Part shown: positions 9,385-18,741 of the stretch, piece after piece | How the letters are laid out: the number at the start of each line of letters is the position of its first letter | Numbering within the stretch: the first letter of the stretch is position 1 | NCBI RefSeq assembly: GCF_003815675.1 | Contig: NZ_CP033918.1 | Location: forward strand, 1,302,001-1,366,000 | From: Chryseobacterium sp. G0186 | GTDB lineage: Bacteria > Bacteroidota > Bacteroidia > Flavobacteriales > Weeksellaceae | Reading direction: 5' to 3' | DNA length: 64,000 nt | Program-made: the position numbers and the translations under genes | The notes under the pieces: model-generated | Seen by the model: only the letters and a program-made list of their open reading frames with translations | What the model was told of the DNA's origin: nothing | Database searches by the model: none

Positions 9385-9542
9385 GGATGAATTAACATAA
9401 AGCATAACCATGAATCTGAAGAAAAGCATATGCTAAGACAATAGAAAATCTTTTAAGTAAAAAATAATATAAGAATTTGATACAATTATAAAATTCTTCC
9501 AATTAACAAACTTTAAACATTTATTAATCAAAAAAAATTGAA

Positions 9543-10208
9543 ATGAAAACAAATGCAAAATTACAAAGAGATGTTCAAAATGCCATTAAATGGGAACCAT
9601 TACTGCATGCAGCAGAAATTGGAGTTATTGCAAAAGACGGTGTGATTTCCCTTACCGGCGTAGTTGATAACTATGCAAAAAAAGCTGAGGCCGAAAATGC
9701 TGCTAAAAAAGTTGCCGGTGTTAAGGCTTTAGTTGAAAATATTGAAGTAAAATTTCCAAGCTCATTGAAAAAGGCAGATGCTGAAATAGCCAAGGAAGTA
9801 CTGGATGCATTACGATCTAATTATTCTATTCCTGATGATAAAATAATGGTAAAAGTGGAAGATGGATGGGTAACCTTAGAAGGGGAATTACCATGGCATT
9901 ACCAAAAGGAAGAGGTGGCCAGCGTGGTAAAATATCTTACCGGTGTAAAGGGCTTGATCAATAAGATTACAATTAAATCAGAATTAGACGATGCAATACA
10001 AAAAAAAGACATTCAAGATGCCTTGAAAAGAAGTTCAATTTATGATAATGATATTAAAGTATCCGTTTTAGGAACAACAGTAACCTTAACGGGAACTGCA
10101 AATTCATTGTATCAGAAAGAAGAAGCCGGCCGTATTGCCTGGAAAACTCCGGGTATATGGAATGTAAAAAATGAACTGGACGTTAATTATGAATATGATT
10201 TTTATTAA
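9543..10208 (+). CDS. Triple BON-domain protein 1
   Basis: A 221 aa protein made of three BON domains (about 6-72, 77-145 and 150-218). Each shows the alpha-beta pattern with a VxGVxxLxNxI-type signature (KVAGVKALVENIEV, YLTGVKGLINKITI, KTPGIWNVKNELDV). There is no signal peptide, so unlike OsmY it should stay in the cytoplasm. Two close paralogues lie at 12759 and 18826, all opening MKTNxxLQ. BON domains are thought to bind lipid surfaces or other proteins; the exact role is unknown. The promoter carries the paired boxes shared by the stress genes here. Confidence 0.88.
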   Translation: MKTNAKLQRDVQNAIKWEPLLHAAEIGVIAKDGVISLTGVVDNYAKKAEAENAAKKVAGVKALVENIEVKFPSSLKKADAEIAKEVLDALRSNYSIPDDKIMVKVEDGWVTLEGELPWHYQKEEVASVVKYLTGVKGLINKITIKSELDDAIQKKDIQDALKRSSIYDNDIKVSVLGTTVTLTGTANSLYQKEEAGRIAWKTPGIWNVKNELDVNYEYDFY

Positions 10209-10324
10209 TCCTGGATTTAATCTTTGACCTGTAGAAGATGACTATTCCGCAAGTCAATTATCGGTTCATATACATTATTATCAAAAAAATCACCAAAATC
10301 TATTCATTAAATACCGTTGAAATT

Positions 10325-11086
10325 ATGAAAAAGTTAGAAGACAAAGTTGCCATCATAACCGGTGGTTCTGGAAGCATAGGAAAAATTACAGCTAAAATAT
10401 TTTTAGAAGAGGGAGCAAAAGTAATGCTGGTAGATCTTTCTGAAAATTCTCTAAAAGATGCTGTTCAAGAACTTAACAGTGAGCATATAAAATATTGTGT
10501 TGCAGATGTCTCAAATACAGCTGAAGTTGAACACTATGTTGCTGAGACCATAAAACTATTTGGAAAAATAGATGTGTTTTTCAACAATGCAGGTATTGAA
10601 GGGATTGTAAAGCCAATTGAGTATTATCCTGAGGATATTTTTGATAAAATCATATCCGTCAATGTCAAAGGTGTATGGCTGGGTAATAAATATGTTTTGC
10701 CCCAGATGAACGATGGTGGAAGCATCATTATAACTTCATCTGTGGCTGGAATATTGGGGTTTGCAGGATTAAGCGCCTATGTAACAAGCAAACATGCTGT
10801 AGTTGGCATTATGAGAACTATGGCCCTTGAAGCATCTTCGCGAAAAATCAGAGTAAATACAATTCATCCTTCTCCTGTAAATAACAGGATGATGCGTTCT
10901 ATAGAAGAGAGCTCTTCTGCTGGACACGGTGATGAAATCAGAAAACAATTTGAGGCAGCGATACCGCTGGGACGATATGCGGAACCTATTGAAATTGCAA
11001 AACTGGTTTTATTTCTTGCAAGCGAAGACAGCAAGTTCATTACAGGGACAACTCAGATTATTGACGGCGGAATGTCCGCTGAATAG
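10325..11086 (+). CDS. Short-chain dehydrogenase/reductase (SDR)
   Basis: About 253 aa from the ATG at 10325. An in-frame ATG at 10238 would add 29 residues that do not fit the family, which starts just before the first Rossmann strand (KLEDKVAIITGGSGSIG). The classical SDR features are present: the glycine-rich cofactor loop TGGSGSIG, NNAG, the catalytic serine in SSVAGI, and YVTSK (Tyr-x3-Lys), ending with an LFLASEDSKFITGT and DGG tail. It should oxidise or reduce an alcohol/ketone using NAD(P)H; the substrate is unknown. It lies between a BON gene and dps on the same strand. Confidence 0.9.
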   Translation: MKKLEDKVAIITGGSGSIGKITAKIFLEEGAKVMLVDLSENSLKDAVQELNSEHIKYCVADVSNTAEVEHYVAETIKLFGKIDVFFNNAGIEGIVKPIEYYPEDIFDKIISVNVKGVWLGNKYVLPQMNDGGSIIITSSVAGILGFAGLSAYVTSKHAVVGIMRTMALEASSRKIRVNTIHPSPVNNRMMRSIEESSSAGHGDEIRKQFEAAIPLGRYAEPIEIAKLVLFLASEDSKFITGTTQIIDGGMSAE

Positions 11087-11131
11087 TTATATGTATTGTC
11101 TGCAGTATAAAAAACGGTAAAATCAATTAAA

Positions 11132-11608
11132 ATGAAAATACAGATAGGAATAGCAAACAATCATCGTCAGGCAATCGCTGATCAACTTATAAAAATATTG
11201 GCAGATGAAAACATTTTGTATACAAAAACTAAAAATGCCCATTGGAATGTTGAAGGAGCTGATTGTTATGGCAAACATGTTTTTTTTGAAACTCAATACA
11301 AACAATTGGATGATATCATAAACAGCATCGCAGAAAGAATACGTTCCCTCGGTCATGTTGTACCGGCAACGCTACAATCGTATTTAAGATTAACTCATTT
11401 TACTGAGCAGATTGAGGAAAGGCATAACGGCCAGGCCTTTATTACAGAATTGTTACAAGATCATGAGAGTCTAATTCTAATACTTTGTGAGTATATCATG
11501 AGTTGTAAGGATGACTTACACGATATAGCAACAGGGCATTTTATAACGCGCCTATTAGAAATACATCAGAAAATGGCTTGGCTTTTACGTTCACATATAA
11601 TAGAATAA
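11132..11608 (+). CDS. dps: Dps-family ferritin-like DNA-protection protein
   Basis: A 158 aa four-helix protein expected to form a 12-mer that oxidises and stores iron and shields DNA during starvation and oxidative stress. The ferroxidase-site signature is visible as TKNAHWNVEG followed by HVFFETQYKQLDDIINSIAERIRSLG. It lies 45 bp after the SDR gene and convergent with the PfkB-type kinase. I see no paired Fnr-like boxes directly before it, so it may be read through from the BON1 promoter or from its own weak promoter. Confidence 0.92.
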   Translation: MKIQIGIANNHRQAIADQLIKILADENILYTKTKNAHWNVEGADCYGKHVFFETQYKQLDDIINSIAERIRSLGHVVPATLQSYLRLTHFTEQIEERHNGQAFITELLQDHESLILILCEYIMSCKDDLHDIATGHFITRLLEIHQKMAWLLRSHIIE

Positions 11609-11660
11609 ATTCTCAGACTAAAATTAGTTCTAAATGTGATATATCTTTTTTGAGTAAGAA

Positions 11661-12593
11661 TTATTTCCATATTTCATAAAATAAATGCTTTGCATTTTCC
11701 TTAGTAAAAAGTCCTGTTCCTTGGGTCATTGTAGTGGCAGATCCACAAGCAATTCCCATGGAAAGGGCTTCTTTACAATTACCCCCTTTTACCAAAACTG
11801 AAACCATTCCTGCAACCATGCTGTCTCCGGCACCAACAGTGCTTTTCACTTCGACAACCGGTGCCGCGATCTTAATTTTTTCACTTTCTGAAAATAAGAC
11901 AGCTCCCTGAGAGCCCAACGACACTACCACAATCTCAGCTTTACCCTGTGAAATAATAAACCGGGCAGCATGATCTATATCAGTTTCTTCCAGTTTTTCT
12001 TTTCCCACTAAAAAGGCAAGTTCTCCAATATTAGGTTTTAATAAAAATACCCCTTCTTCTACCGCTGTTTTCAGAGCTTCTCCTGAAGTATCGATAATTA
12101 CCTTAGTTCCCATTGCCTTATAGATATTAACAAGTCTTCTTAGAAAATTCGGATTTGTGTTTGTTGGCAGACTACCACTGATGACGACAAAATCCGGACA
12201 GGGATTTATGGTAGGCAAAATGCTTAGAATATCTTTTTGCTGTTCCAGCGTCAGCTCTTCTCCGGGAAATCCAAATCGATACTGTTTGTTGGTAGAGAGA
12301 TCCAAAACAATGAAATTTTCCCGCGTTTCTGAAGTAATATGAAAAGGGAATACATTCAGCTCTTCGCCCTTAAGCAAGTTTTCAAGCAGTCTGCCGGTCC
12401 TCCCCCCTGAAGTAAAAAAAATATCTGAGACTACTCCCAATCTTTTTAAGGCTCTGGATACATTAACCCCACCTCCTCCCGGTTCGTATATAGGGGAATT
12501 ACAACGCAACTTCTTTTCAGGAACGATGTTTTGAACACTGCTGCTTTTGTCTACTGATGGGTTCAGTGTTATTGTTAAAATAGTTTTGTCCAT
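11661..12593 (-). CDS. pfkB: PfkB-family sugar-phosphate kinase (6-phosphofructokinase II / 1-phosphofructokinase type)
   Basis: A 310 aa ribokinase-fold enzyme that should phosphorylate fructose-6-phosphate or a related hexose phosphate with ATP. It starts with ITLNPSVDKSS, has GGGGVNVSRAL at the substrate site and the anion hole/catalytic base VGAGDSMVAG near residue 250. PfkB with Hsp20, Usp and a class II reductase is also the content of the mycobacterial DosR regulon (established knowledge). The gene is divergent from BON gene 2, whose paired boxes it faces. A GAAATTTG element at 12639-12632 lies 46.5 bp from the nearest box, one helical turn further than in the other promoters. Confidence 0.88.
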   Translation of the reverse strand: MDKTILTITLNPSVDKSSSVQNIVPEKKLRCNSPIYEPGGGGVNVSRALKRLGVVSDIFFTSGGRTGRLLENLLKGEELNVFPFHITSETRENFIVLDLSTNKQYRFGFPGEELTLEQQKDILSILPTINPCPDFVVISGSLPTNTNPNFLRRLVNIYKAMGTKVIIDTSGEALKTAVEEGVFLLKPNIGELAFLVGKEKLEETDIDHAARFIISQGKAEIVVVSLGSQGAVLFSESEKIKIAAPVVEVKSTVGAGDSMVAGMVSVLVKGGNCKEALSMGIACGSATTMTQGTGLFTKENAKHLFYEIWK

Positions 12594-12672
12594 TTTTATT
12601 ATTTTTTAAGCTTCACGCGTACATAGCTATCCAAATTTCAATAATAAAATACACACCACCAAACATTTATCC

Positions 12673-12737
12673 TGATTAACATCATGATTCATTGTGATGT
12701 TAGTCATCTTATATTCTGCGAAGTTGCCGGAACTTTG
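12673..12737 (+). promoter_or_regulatory. BON gene 2 promoter with paired Fnr-like boxes (may also serve pfkB)
   Basis: Boxes TGATTAACATCA (12673-12684) and TGATGTTAGTCA (12695-12706) are 22 bp apart. The -7 element GAACTTTG is at 12730-12737, 36.5 bp from the near box centre. The pair lies between two divergent genes and could act on both. Confidence 0.68.
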
Positions 12738-12758
12738 AAGTATAAAATCGTATAACAA

Positions 12759-13421
12759 ATGAAAACAAATGCAGAATTACAAAAAGATGTTCAGGATGCC
12801 ATTCAATGGGAACCTTTGCTGTATTCAGCAGAAATTGGTGTTGTTGTAAATAACGGAATTGTTTCCCTTACAGGTAATGTAGACAGTTATGCAAAAAAGC
12901 TGCAGGCTGAGCATGCCGCAAAAAATGTTACAGGGGTAAGGGTTTTGGTAGAAGATATTGAAGTAAAATTACCGGACCCCCGCTCAAAAACCGATGTCGA
13001 AATCGCCAGTGAAATTATAACTGCATTTAATGCAAACTCATTTATTCCACAAGAAAAAATAACAGTAAAAGTAGAAGATGGCTGGGTGGATCTGGATGGT
13101 GAAGTATCTTGGGAGTATTTAAGGGAAATTACAGAAAATGCCGTTAAGTATCTTCCCGGCGTTACAGGTATTTACAATAATATCACCATTAACCCAGAAA
13201 TCCGGGACACTGTTGAAAAGAGTGATATTGAGAGGGCACTTGACAGAAGTTCGATTGATAATAGTGAAATCAGTGTATCAGTATCCGGAACGACTGCCAT
13301 ATTAACGGGCACGGTACATACCTGGCATCAAAAGGAGGAAGCTGGTCGTATTGCATGGAAAACCCCTGGTATAAAGGATGTAAAAAATAAGTTAGAGGTA
13401 GATTATGAGTATAATTTATAA
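12759..13421 (+). CDS. Triple BON-domain protein 2
   Basis: A 220 aa paralogue of the proteins at 9543 and 18826, with three BON domains in the same order (about 6-72, 77-145, 150-218) and no signal peptide. The third domain ends in the shared KEEAGRIAWKTPGI block. The start ATG lies about 21 bases after the -7 box. It precedes the MCE lipid-transport genes on the same strand with a gap of about 110 bases and could be co-transcribed. The repeated amplification of this protein under one promoter type suggests dosage or partner specialisation, which is inference. Confidence 0.87.
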   Translation: MKTNAELQKDVQDAIQWEPLLYSAEIGVVVNNGIVSLTGNVDSYAKKLQAEHAAKNVTGVRVLVEDIEVKLPDPRSKTDVEIASEIITAFNANSFIPQEKITVKVEDGWVDLDGEVSWEYLREITENAVKYLPGVTGIYNNITINPEIRDTVEKSDIERALDRSSIDNSEISVSVSGTTAILTGTVHTWHQKEEAGRIAWKTPGIKDVKNKLEVDYEYNL

Positions 13422-13531
13422 ATAATAGGCCTATACCCATTTTTTACGCACTGCATGCTATCGGTTTTGTTGATAGGCATAATCCTATAGATCATAAACA
13501 AAAGGCACTGGAATATTTTAAATGAAACATC

Positions 13532-14296
13532 GTGAAAACTTATTTTAAAAATTACCTTAGCATCGCAGGCAACATAGCTTTATTCTCCCGGCGATTTTTT
13601 AAAGAAATTTTCAAACCGGGATTTGAGTTTAAAGAGTTTATACGACAATGTTTTGTTGTTGGTTACCAGTCGTTGCCTTTAGTAACGATAACGGCTTTTA
13701 TTATGGGATTAGTCCTTACCATACAGTCACGTCCGGCTATGGCAAGGTTCGGTGCAGAATCTATGATACCTGGTATGGTTTCACTGTCATTAATAAGGGA
13801 AATTGCACCAGTTATTACGGCTTTGATTTGTGCAGGAAGAGTTTCGTCAGGAATTGGAGCAGAACTGGGTTCTATGAAAGTCACAGAACAAATTGACGCC
13901 ATGGAGGTTTCAGCGATCAATCCTTATCGGTATCTGGTGGTAACCAGAACTCTTGCTACAACATTAATGATTCCTGTTTTAGTACTATATGCCGACTTGA
14001 TTGGGATTATGGGCGGCTTTGTCGGCATCAATATGCATAGTGAAAGCAATATTGAACATTATTTCTCCCATGTATTTCAATCGTTAGAATATGAAGATAT
14101 TTTACCGGCTATCATTAAGACATTCTTTTTCGGATTTTTTATTGGAATTATTGGTTGTTATGAGGGATTTAATGCTTCGGGGGGAACTAAAAGTGTAGGA
14201 AAAGCGGCAAATTCAGCCGTAGTTTCAGCATCTTTGATCATTTTTATCATTGATCTTATTGCAGTACAGATAACCGACTTATTTTTTGAATTATAA
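13532..14296 (+). CDS. MlaE-family permease of an MCE lipid transporter
   Basis: A 254 aa inner-membrane permease of the MlaE/YrbE family, expected to move phospholipids together with the ATPase and MCE protein encoded next. It has several hydrophobic segments, the conserved VTITAFIMGLVLTIQ and SLIREIAPVITALICAGRVSSGIGAELGSMKVTEQIDAME block, and a TM-rich C-terminus. The start is a GTG at 13532; an ATG ten bases upstream is out of frame. The stop codon overlaps the ATPase start (TAATG). In the Mla system this type of permease belongs to the outer-membrane lipid asymmetry pathway. Confidence 0.9.
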   Translation: MKTYFKNYLSIAGNIALFSRRFFKEIFKPGFEFKEFIRQCFVVGYQSLPLVTITAFIMGLVLTIQSRPAMARFGAESMIPGMVSLSLIREIAPVITALICAGRVSSGIGAELGSMKVTEQIDAMEVSAINPYRYLVVTRTLATTLMIPVLVLYADLIGIMGGFVGINMHSESNIEHYFSHVFQSLEYEDILPAIIKTFFFGFFIGIIGCYEGFNASGGTKSVGKAANSAVVSASLIIFIIDLIAVQITDLFFEL

Positions 14297-15075
14297 TGGA
14301 AAATAGGGAAAAATTTACAGCTGAGCATAATGAATTACAAAACTGCGAAACATTGATAGAATTTAAAAATGTTTACAAATCATATGGCAGTAATAAGGTA
14401 CTCAATGGTATCAGCTTTACCGTTAAAAGAGGAGAAAATCTGGTCATTTTAGGAAAATCAGGCTCGGGGAAATCTGTTACTGTTAAATGTCTTGTAGGTC
14501 TCACCAAAGTTGATAAAGGAGAAATATTTATATCAGGAAAAGATATAACAAAATTGGATGAGGAAGGACTCAACCTGATCCGAATGAAGATTGGTTTTTT
14601 ATTCCAAAATGGAGCCTTATATGATTCAATGACCGTCAGGGAGAATTTAGTTTTTACATTGCAGCACAATAATAAAATGCTTAATGAGCAGGAAATAGAA
14701 ACAGCTGTTAAAGAAGCGTTACAAAATGTAGGACTGGAGGAAGCGATTGACCTATTGCCGGCAGAGCTCTCCGGAGGAATGAGAAAGAGAATCGGGCTGG
14801 CAAGAGCATTAATAATTAAACCGGAAATTATCATTTATGATGAGCCTACCGGAGGGCTTGATACCATTACAGCCCGTGAAATTATCGGGCTCATTCGAAA
14901 TATCAAACTAAAATACAATACCTCATCCCTTATCATAACACATGATTTAACCTGTGCAAAATATACCGGTGACAGGGTCATCGTCCTTAAAGACGGTATC
15001 ATTAAAGCTGAAGGCAGCTATAAAGACATAGAAAATAATGCCGATGATTGGGTAAAATCTTTTTTTGAGAAATAA
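14296..15075 (+). CDS. MlaF-family ABC transporter ATPase
   Basis: A 259 aa ATP-binding subunit that powers the MCE transporter. Walker A is GKSGSGKS, the Q-loop is LFQNGALYDSMTV, the signature is LSGGMRKRIGLARAL (MlaF-like GGM form) and Walker B is IIIYDEPTGGLD, followed by ITHD. The start overlaps the permease stop, implying translational coupling, and the MCE-domain gene follows after 11 bases. The order permease-ATPase-MCE is the usual one for this family. Confidence 0.93.
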   Translation: MENREKFTAEHNELQNCETLIEFKNVYKSYGSNKVLNGISFTVKRGENLVILGKSGSGKSVTVKCLVGLTKVDKGEIFISGKDITKLDEEGLNLIRMKIGFLFQNGALYDSMTVRENLVFTLQHNNKMLNEQEIETAVKEALQNVGLEEAIDLLPAELSGGMRKRIGLARALIIKPEIIIYDEPTGGLDTITAREIIGLIRNIKLKYNTSSLIITHDLTCAKYTGDRVIVLKDGIIKAEGSYKDIENNADDWVKSFFEK

Positions 15076-15086
15076 ATAAAGTAATC

Positions 15087-16145
15087 ATGAACAACGAGTC
15101 ATCAAACAACTGGAAATTGGGAATTTTTGTCACAGCTGGCATCCTTCTTTTCATAGCAACCATCTACTTTATTGGGGTCAACAGAAATTTGTTTGGCTCT
15201 AACTTCGTTCTTCGTTCTGAGTTTAAAAACGTCAGCGGATTAAAGCAAGGCAGTAATGTCCGCCTTTCCGGAATTAACATTGGAACAGTCAGCAAAATAA
15301 ATTTTATTTCAGATTCATTGGTTTTGGTAAAGCTATTAATAAGAAAGGATGTTCAAAAATATATCAAAACTGATGCAGTTGCCAGCATTGCATCTGACGG
15401 ATTAATGGGTGATAAAATACTTATTATTACCCCCGGCCCCCAATCTAACACTATAGTGAAGGATAATGACTTCATTACTTCTTATAAAACTATCGAGATA
15501 GATGATATACTCTCGAGTGTAAAACAAAGTACTGACAATGCCGAAGCAATTACTGATGAGCTTGTGGAGTTCAGCAGTAAAATGAATAACAAGAATAGTT
15601 TATTGACAAAAATAATGACCAATAAAGATTTTGCTTCGAGAATTGACAAGACCATAGAAAACCTGCAACTAAGCTCCCGAGAACTGGCAAAATTCACCTC
15701 CCTTATGAATAATAAAAATGGATTTGCATCAAAAATATTTACCGATAAGAAATGGTCAGATAATATTGAAAGCAGTATTTCTAATTTGAGGAACAGTTCT
15801 CAAGAAATCAGTAGGTTTACAACAAAACTAAACGACAAAAACAATGTATTTTCTCAACTATCTTCCAACGATTCTTTAGCTCTTTCAATAGAAAAGACAT
15901 TGCACAATCTTGAAAAAAGCTCTGATGATCTTATTCAATTTACGTCGAAAATAAATAATGATGAGAATGTATTATCGAAACTTACCAACAATCCTAAATT
16001 AGGGAAGTCTGTAGATTCCACTATCATTAATATTGAAAAAGGTGTCGGTGAATTGAGAGAAATAGAAGCCGCCGCTAAGAACAATTTTTTGCTAAGGGGT
16101 TATTTTAATAAAAAGAGAAAAGAAAACGAAAAACAAAAAAGATGA
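15087..16145 (+). CDS. MCE/MlaD-domain lipid-binding protein
   Basis: A 352 aa protein anchored by one N-terminal membrane helix (about 10-29, KLGIFVTAGILLFIATIYFI). An MCE domain at about 37-115 shows the SGLKQGSNVRLSGINIGTV signature. The rest is a long helical tail of repeated units such as NLxxSSxELxxFTxxxNNKN, four to five copies, probably forming a coiled periplasmic extension. It should form the hexameric periplasmic lipid channel of the transporter built with the two preceding genes. The very lysine-rich C-terminus is unusual but not diagnostic. Confidence 0.9.
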   Translation: MNNESSNNWKLGIFVTAGILLFIATIYFIGVNRNLFGSNFVLRSEFKNVSGLKQGSNVRLSGINIGTVSKINFISDSLVLVKLLIRKDVQKYIKTDAVASIASDGLMGDKILIITPGPQSNTIVKDNDFITSYKTIEIDDILSSVKQSTDNAEAITDELVEFSSKMNNKNSLLTKIMTNKDFASRIDKTIENLQLSSRELAKFTSLMNNKNGFASKIFTDKKWSDNIESSISNLRNSSQEISRFTTKLNDKNNVFSQLSSNDSLALSIEKTLHNLEKSSDDLIQFTSKINNDENVLSKLTNNPKLGKSVDSTIINIEKGVGELREIEAAAKNNFLLRGYFNKKRKENEKQKR

Positions 16146-16229
16146 TTGCTGCCTAATCATTCAAAATTATAATTCATTTATCCTTACATAATGCCAACGT
16201 ACTATTAAGATAGGCAAAAAAGAACCCAA

Positions 16230-16787
16230 TTAAATATTTTTTATTTTGGGTTTAATTTCTTTGATATACATCATTAAACTTTCTTCAATACAAGTGAAAG
16301 CTTCTTTCCTATTTTTGAAACCAAATACCTGTACTATTTTCTCTTCTAATTTTTTATATTCTTCAAAAAAATTCTGAATCTCATTAATGGTATAAGCCGG
16401 CAGATCTTCAATATCATGAATGTGCAGCATAGAAGAATCATTTTCAGCCACCGCTATTATTTTATGATCTTTTTTATCTTCGTCCGTCATCTCCATTATT
16501 CCTATTACCCTTGCATTAACCAGAGTAAGGGGAACGAGGTTTTCCGAACATAGCACAAGAATATCTAACGGATCTCCGTCACTGTAATAGGTCTGTGGTA
16601 TGATCCCGTAATTGGCAGGATAATACATGGAAGATAAAAGAATCCTATCCAATCTGATTAACCCTGAGTGTTTGTCTATTTCATATTTTGTCCGGCTACC
16701 GGTGGGAATCTCAATAACTGCTGTAACTATTTGAGGCAGATGTTCTCCCGGAGAAACATCATGCCATGGGTGTTGATTTCCTATCAT
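16230..16787 (-). CDS. ppa: Inorganic pyrophosphatase (family I)
   Basis: A 185 aa soluble enzyme that hydrolyses pyrophosphate to two phosphates. The active site is clear: YYPANYGIIPQTYYSDGDPLDILVL carries the DGDPLD metal-binding motif, and upstream lies the EIPTGSRTKYEIDKHSGLI block typical of the family. It is convergent with the MCE operon. The promoter about 120 bases upstream carries a weaker version of the paired-box arrangement, and a hairpin lies in the leader, so this may be a stress-induced copy rather than the housekeeping one. Confidence 0.92.
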   Translation of the reverse strand: MIGNQHPWHDVSPGEHLPQIVTAVIEIPTGSRTKYEIDKHSGLIRLDRILLSSMYYPANYGIIPQTYYSDGDPLDILVLCSENLVPLTLVNARVIGIMEMTDEDKKDHKIIAVAENDSSMLHIHDIEDLPAYTINEIQNFFEEYKKLEEKIVQVFGFKNRKEAFTCIEESLMMYIKEIKPKIKNI

Positions 16788-16813
16788 AATCTTAAAATTG
16801 TTTTTTTTAAACT

Positions 16814-16851
16814 AAAAGGAGGACCACTCCTTAATGAATACTCCTCCTTTT
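16814..16851 (-). promoter_or_regulatory. Hairpin in the pyrophosphatase leader
   Basis: Perfect 10-base arms AAAAGGAGGA and TCCTCCTTTT enclose an 18-base loop. The hairpin ends about 27 bases before the pyrophosphatase start and lies within the predicted 5' leader. It could be an attenuator, a processing site or an RNA stabiliser; no riboswitch class was recognised. Confidence 0.4.
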
Positions 16852-16912
16852 GTCAGAATTTTCCAACAAACCACATGTTGCACGAATCTTCTTGGTTATT
16901 AATTTGCTTGTG

Positions 16913-16977
16913 TAAAATTCATCAAATTAGTAATGTTAAGAAATGACATCAGTCACTAAAAAAAATGACCTTGCCAG
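16913..16977 (-). promoter_or_regulatory. Pyrophosphatase promoter with paired Fnr-like boxes
   Basis: Plus-strand reading: TGACATCAGTCA (16944-16955) and TGACCTTGCCAG (16966-16977, one half only), 22 bp apart. On the minus strand a weak -7 element GAATTTTA ends at 16913, the same 36.5 bp from the near box centre as in the other promoters. It shares the spacer TCACTAAAAAAAATGA with the transpeptidase promoter. Confidence 0.5.
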
Positions 16978-17021
16978 ATGAAGAGACGGACTTAAATACT
17001 CTGCTTTTTTAAAGGTAATTA

Positions 17022-18680
17022 TTACCCTTGCTCATACATATTATCATATTTTCTTTTGGCATATTTATAAACCTCAAACCATAAAACAGAAAACGCTGCG
17101 ATGAAAACAGTGAATCCCAATTCACCTATATTAAGTGCTGTTACCTTAAAGAATAGAGAGACAGGCTTTACATATAATATTGCAAAAAGAAACCCCAGAA
17201 CTAAGGCAGAAATACCAATAAGCAAGGGATTACGGTTTCTGAAACTTTCCAACACACTATAAAAGAATGATCTGTTAACAAAACTCAGTAATATATTGGC
17301 AAAGATCAATGTACTGAATACCATTGCCCTTGTCTTGGTTTCATCACCTCAATTTTGAACTGTAAACTGATATACAAAAAAACTCCGAGGGTTATTACGC
17401 CCCCTGAATAAAGCTGATTCCCAACTTACTCAAACTTAAAAAAGTATCTCCGATGGCTCTTGGCGGCTGTTTCATTGCGTTTTTTTCCATGGGCTCATTC
17501 TCATAAACAATAGCTTGCCTTCAAGCGGATATTCATGAAACATCTTATATTCTTTCCTTGCATCATTTTTTTGAGTCCGCCGATAGGTGTTATGCAGAGT
17601 GATTTCCATAGGATTAAAAGGGACAGGTTCGCTACTCCACATTGCATAATCAATAAGTTTTTTCAAATTTTCAACACTAAATTCTTTTTCTCCATAAGTC
17701 CCTCCTGATTGGTAATCGTACAAATGTTTCAAGTGCATTGAATTTTCTGTAATGGTTCCTGTTTTATCAGTGTATATAACGGTAGTACTTCCTAAAGTTT
17801 CTACAATACTGCTTCGCTTAATAATAATTCCCTGATGCATAAGCTTCCATGTTCCCAACGCCATAAAGGTTGTAAATGCTACAGGAATTTCCTAAGGTAA
17901 TAAAGACATTGCCAGGGTTAATCCACTAAGAAGACTTGTTATGAGGTCTCCGGTTTTAATTTAACTGAAGATACAAATCATAAGAAAAATAATGATCTCA
18001 ATAACAGCCATCCATTTTACAAACTTTCGGATCTGGATCTGTAACGGTGATATTTCTTCTTTTATATTCAATAGAGATTCCCCAATTTTTCCTACACGGG
18101 TTTCTGAGCCTATTTTTTTAACTTTAAAAACTACCAAACCTGAAACTGTAACTGTACCGCTATACACAAGATTGTCCTCGGATTTACTATCCTTAAAAAC
18201 TGAAAACGTTCACCCGTAAGAGATGATTCATTCACAGAGAAATCATTGCTGTGCACAATCATTCCATCAGCATTTATATTTTTTCCTTCTTTAGTAACAC
18301 TTAAATCACCTACAACAATTTCATGGGGTTGGAATTTCCATTATTTGCGAGTTTCTGATGACCTTACTTAAAGGTTCGTTCAGCTTCTCAAGTTCCTCCA
18401 AAGCTTTTTTACTAAGATTATCCTGATAAAAAGAAATAGCAGTTACCGCAACAATAGCCACAAACATAAAAGCAGCCTCACCATAATTCCCTACTATCAA
18501 ATAAATGACAGAAATAATGATAAGCAATATCAGCATAGGTTCTTTTAAAATATCAATGACCAGATCAAACCATGTATTTTTATGGACCCCCTCCAAACGA
18601 TTATATCCATTTCGTTGCCGGAAAGCTACCACTTCATCATGTGTAAGACCTGTAAGACATTAGGGTATATTGTAAGACAT
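17022..18680 (-). pseudogene. Broken P-type cation ATPase
   Basis: Pieces in several frames match the intact ATPase at 23944-26439. The start MSYNIP (ATG at 18680) runs straight into TAA. Then come the transmembrane/actuator pieces (18632-18321, 18167-17961), the phosphorylation site TDKTGTITENSMHLKHLYD (17864-17472) and the C-terminal membrane segments (17324-17022). Several frameshifts separate them. Between EYPLEGKLL and the KNAM-like segment about 300 residues are deleted, including the GDGVNDGPALK hinge. It cannot pump ions. It is divergent from BON gene 3, so it may once have shared that stress promoter. Confidence 0.88.
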
Positions 18681-18741
18681 AACAAATAAATAGGTTATCT
18701 AAAAATAAGCAATTATTATATACAAATTAAATTTCCCTTCT

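Noticed and set aside
10209..10324. Paired Fnr-like boxes before the SDR gene
   Set aside because: A TGACTATTCCGCAAGTCA stretch has the half-sites but the wrong spacing (N10 not N4), and no second box or -7 element at the shared distance.
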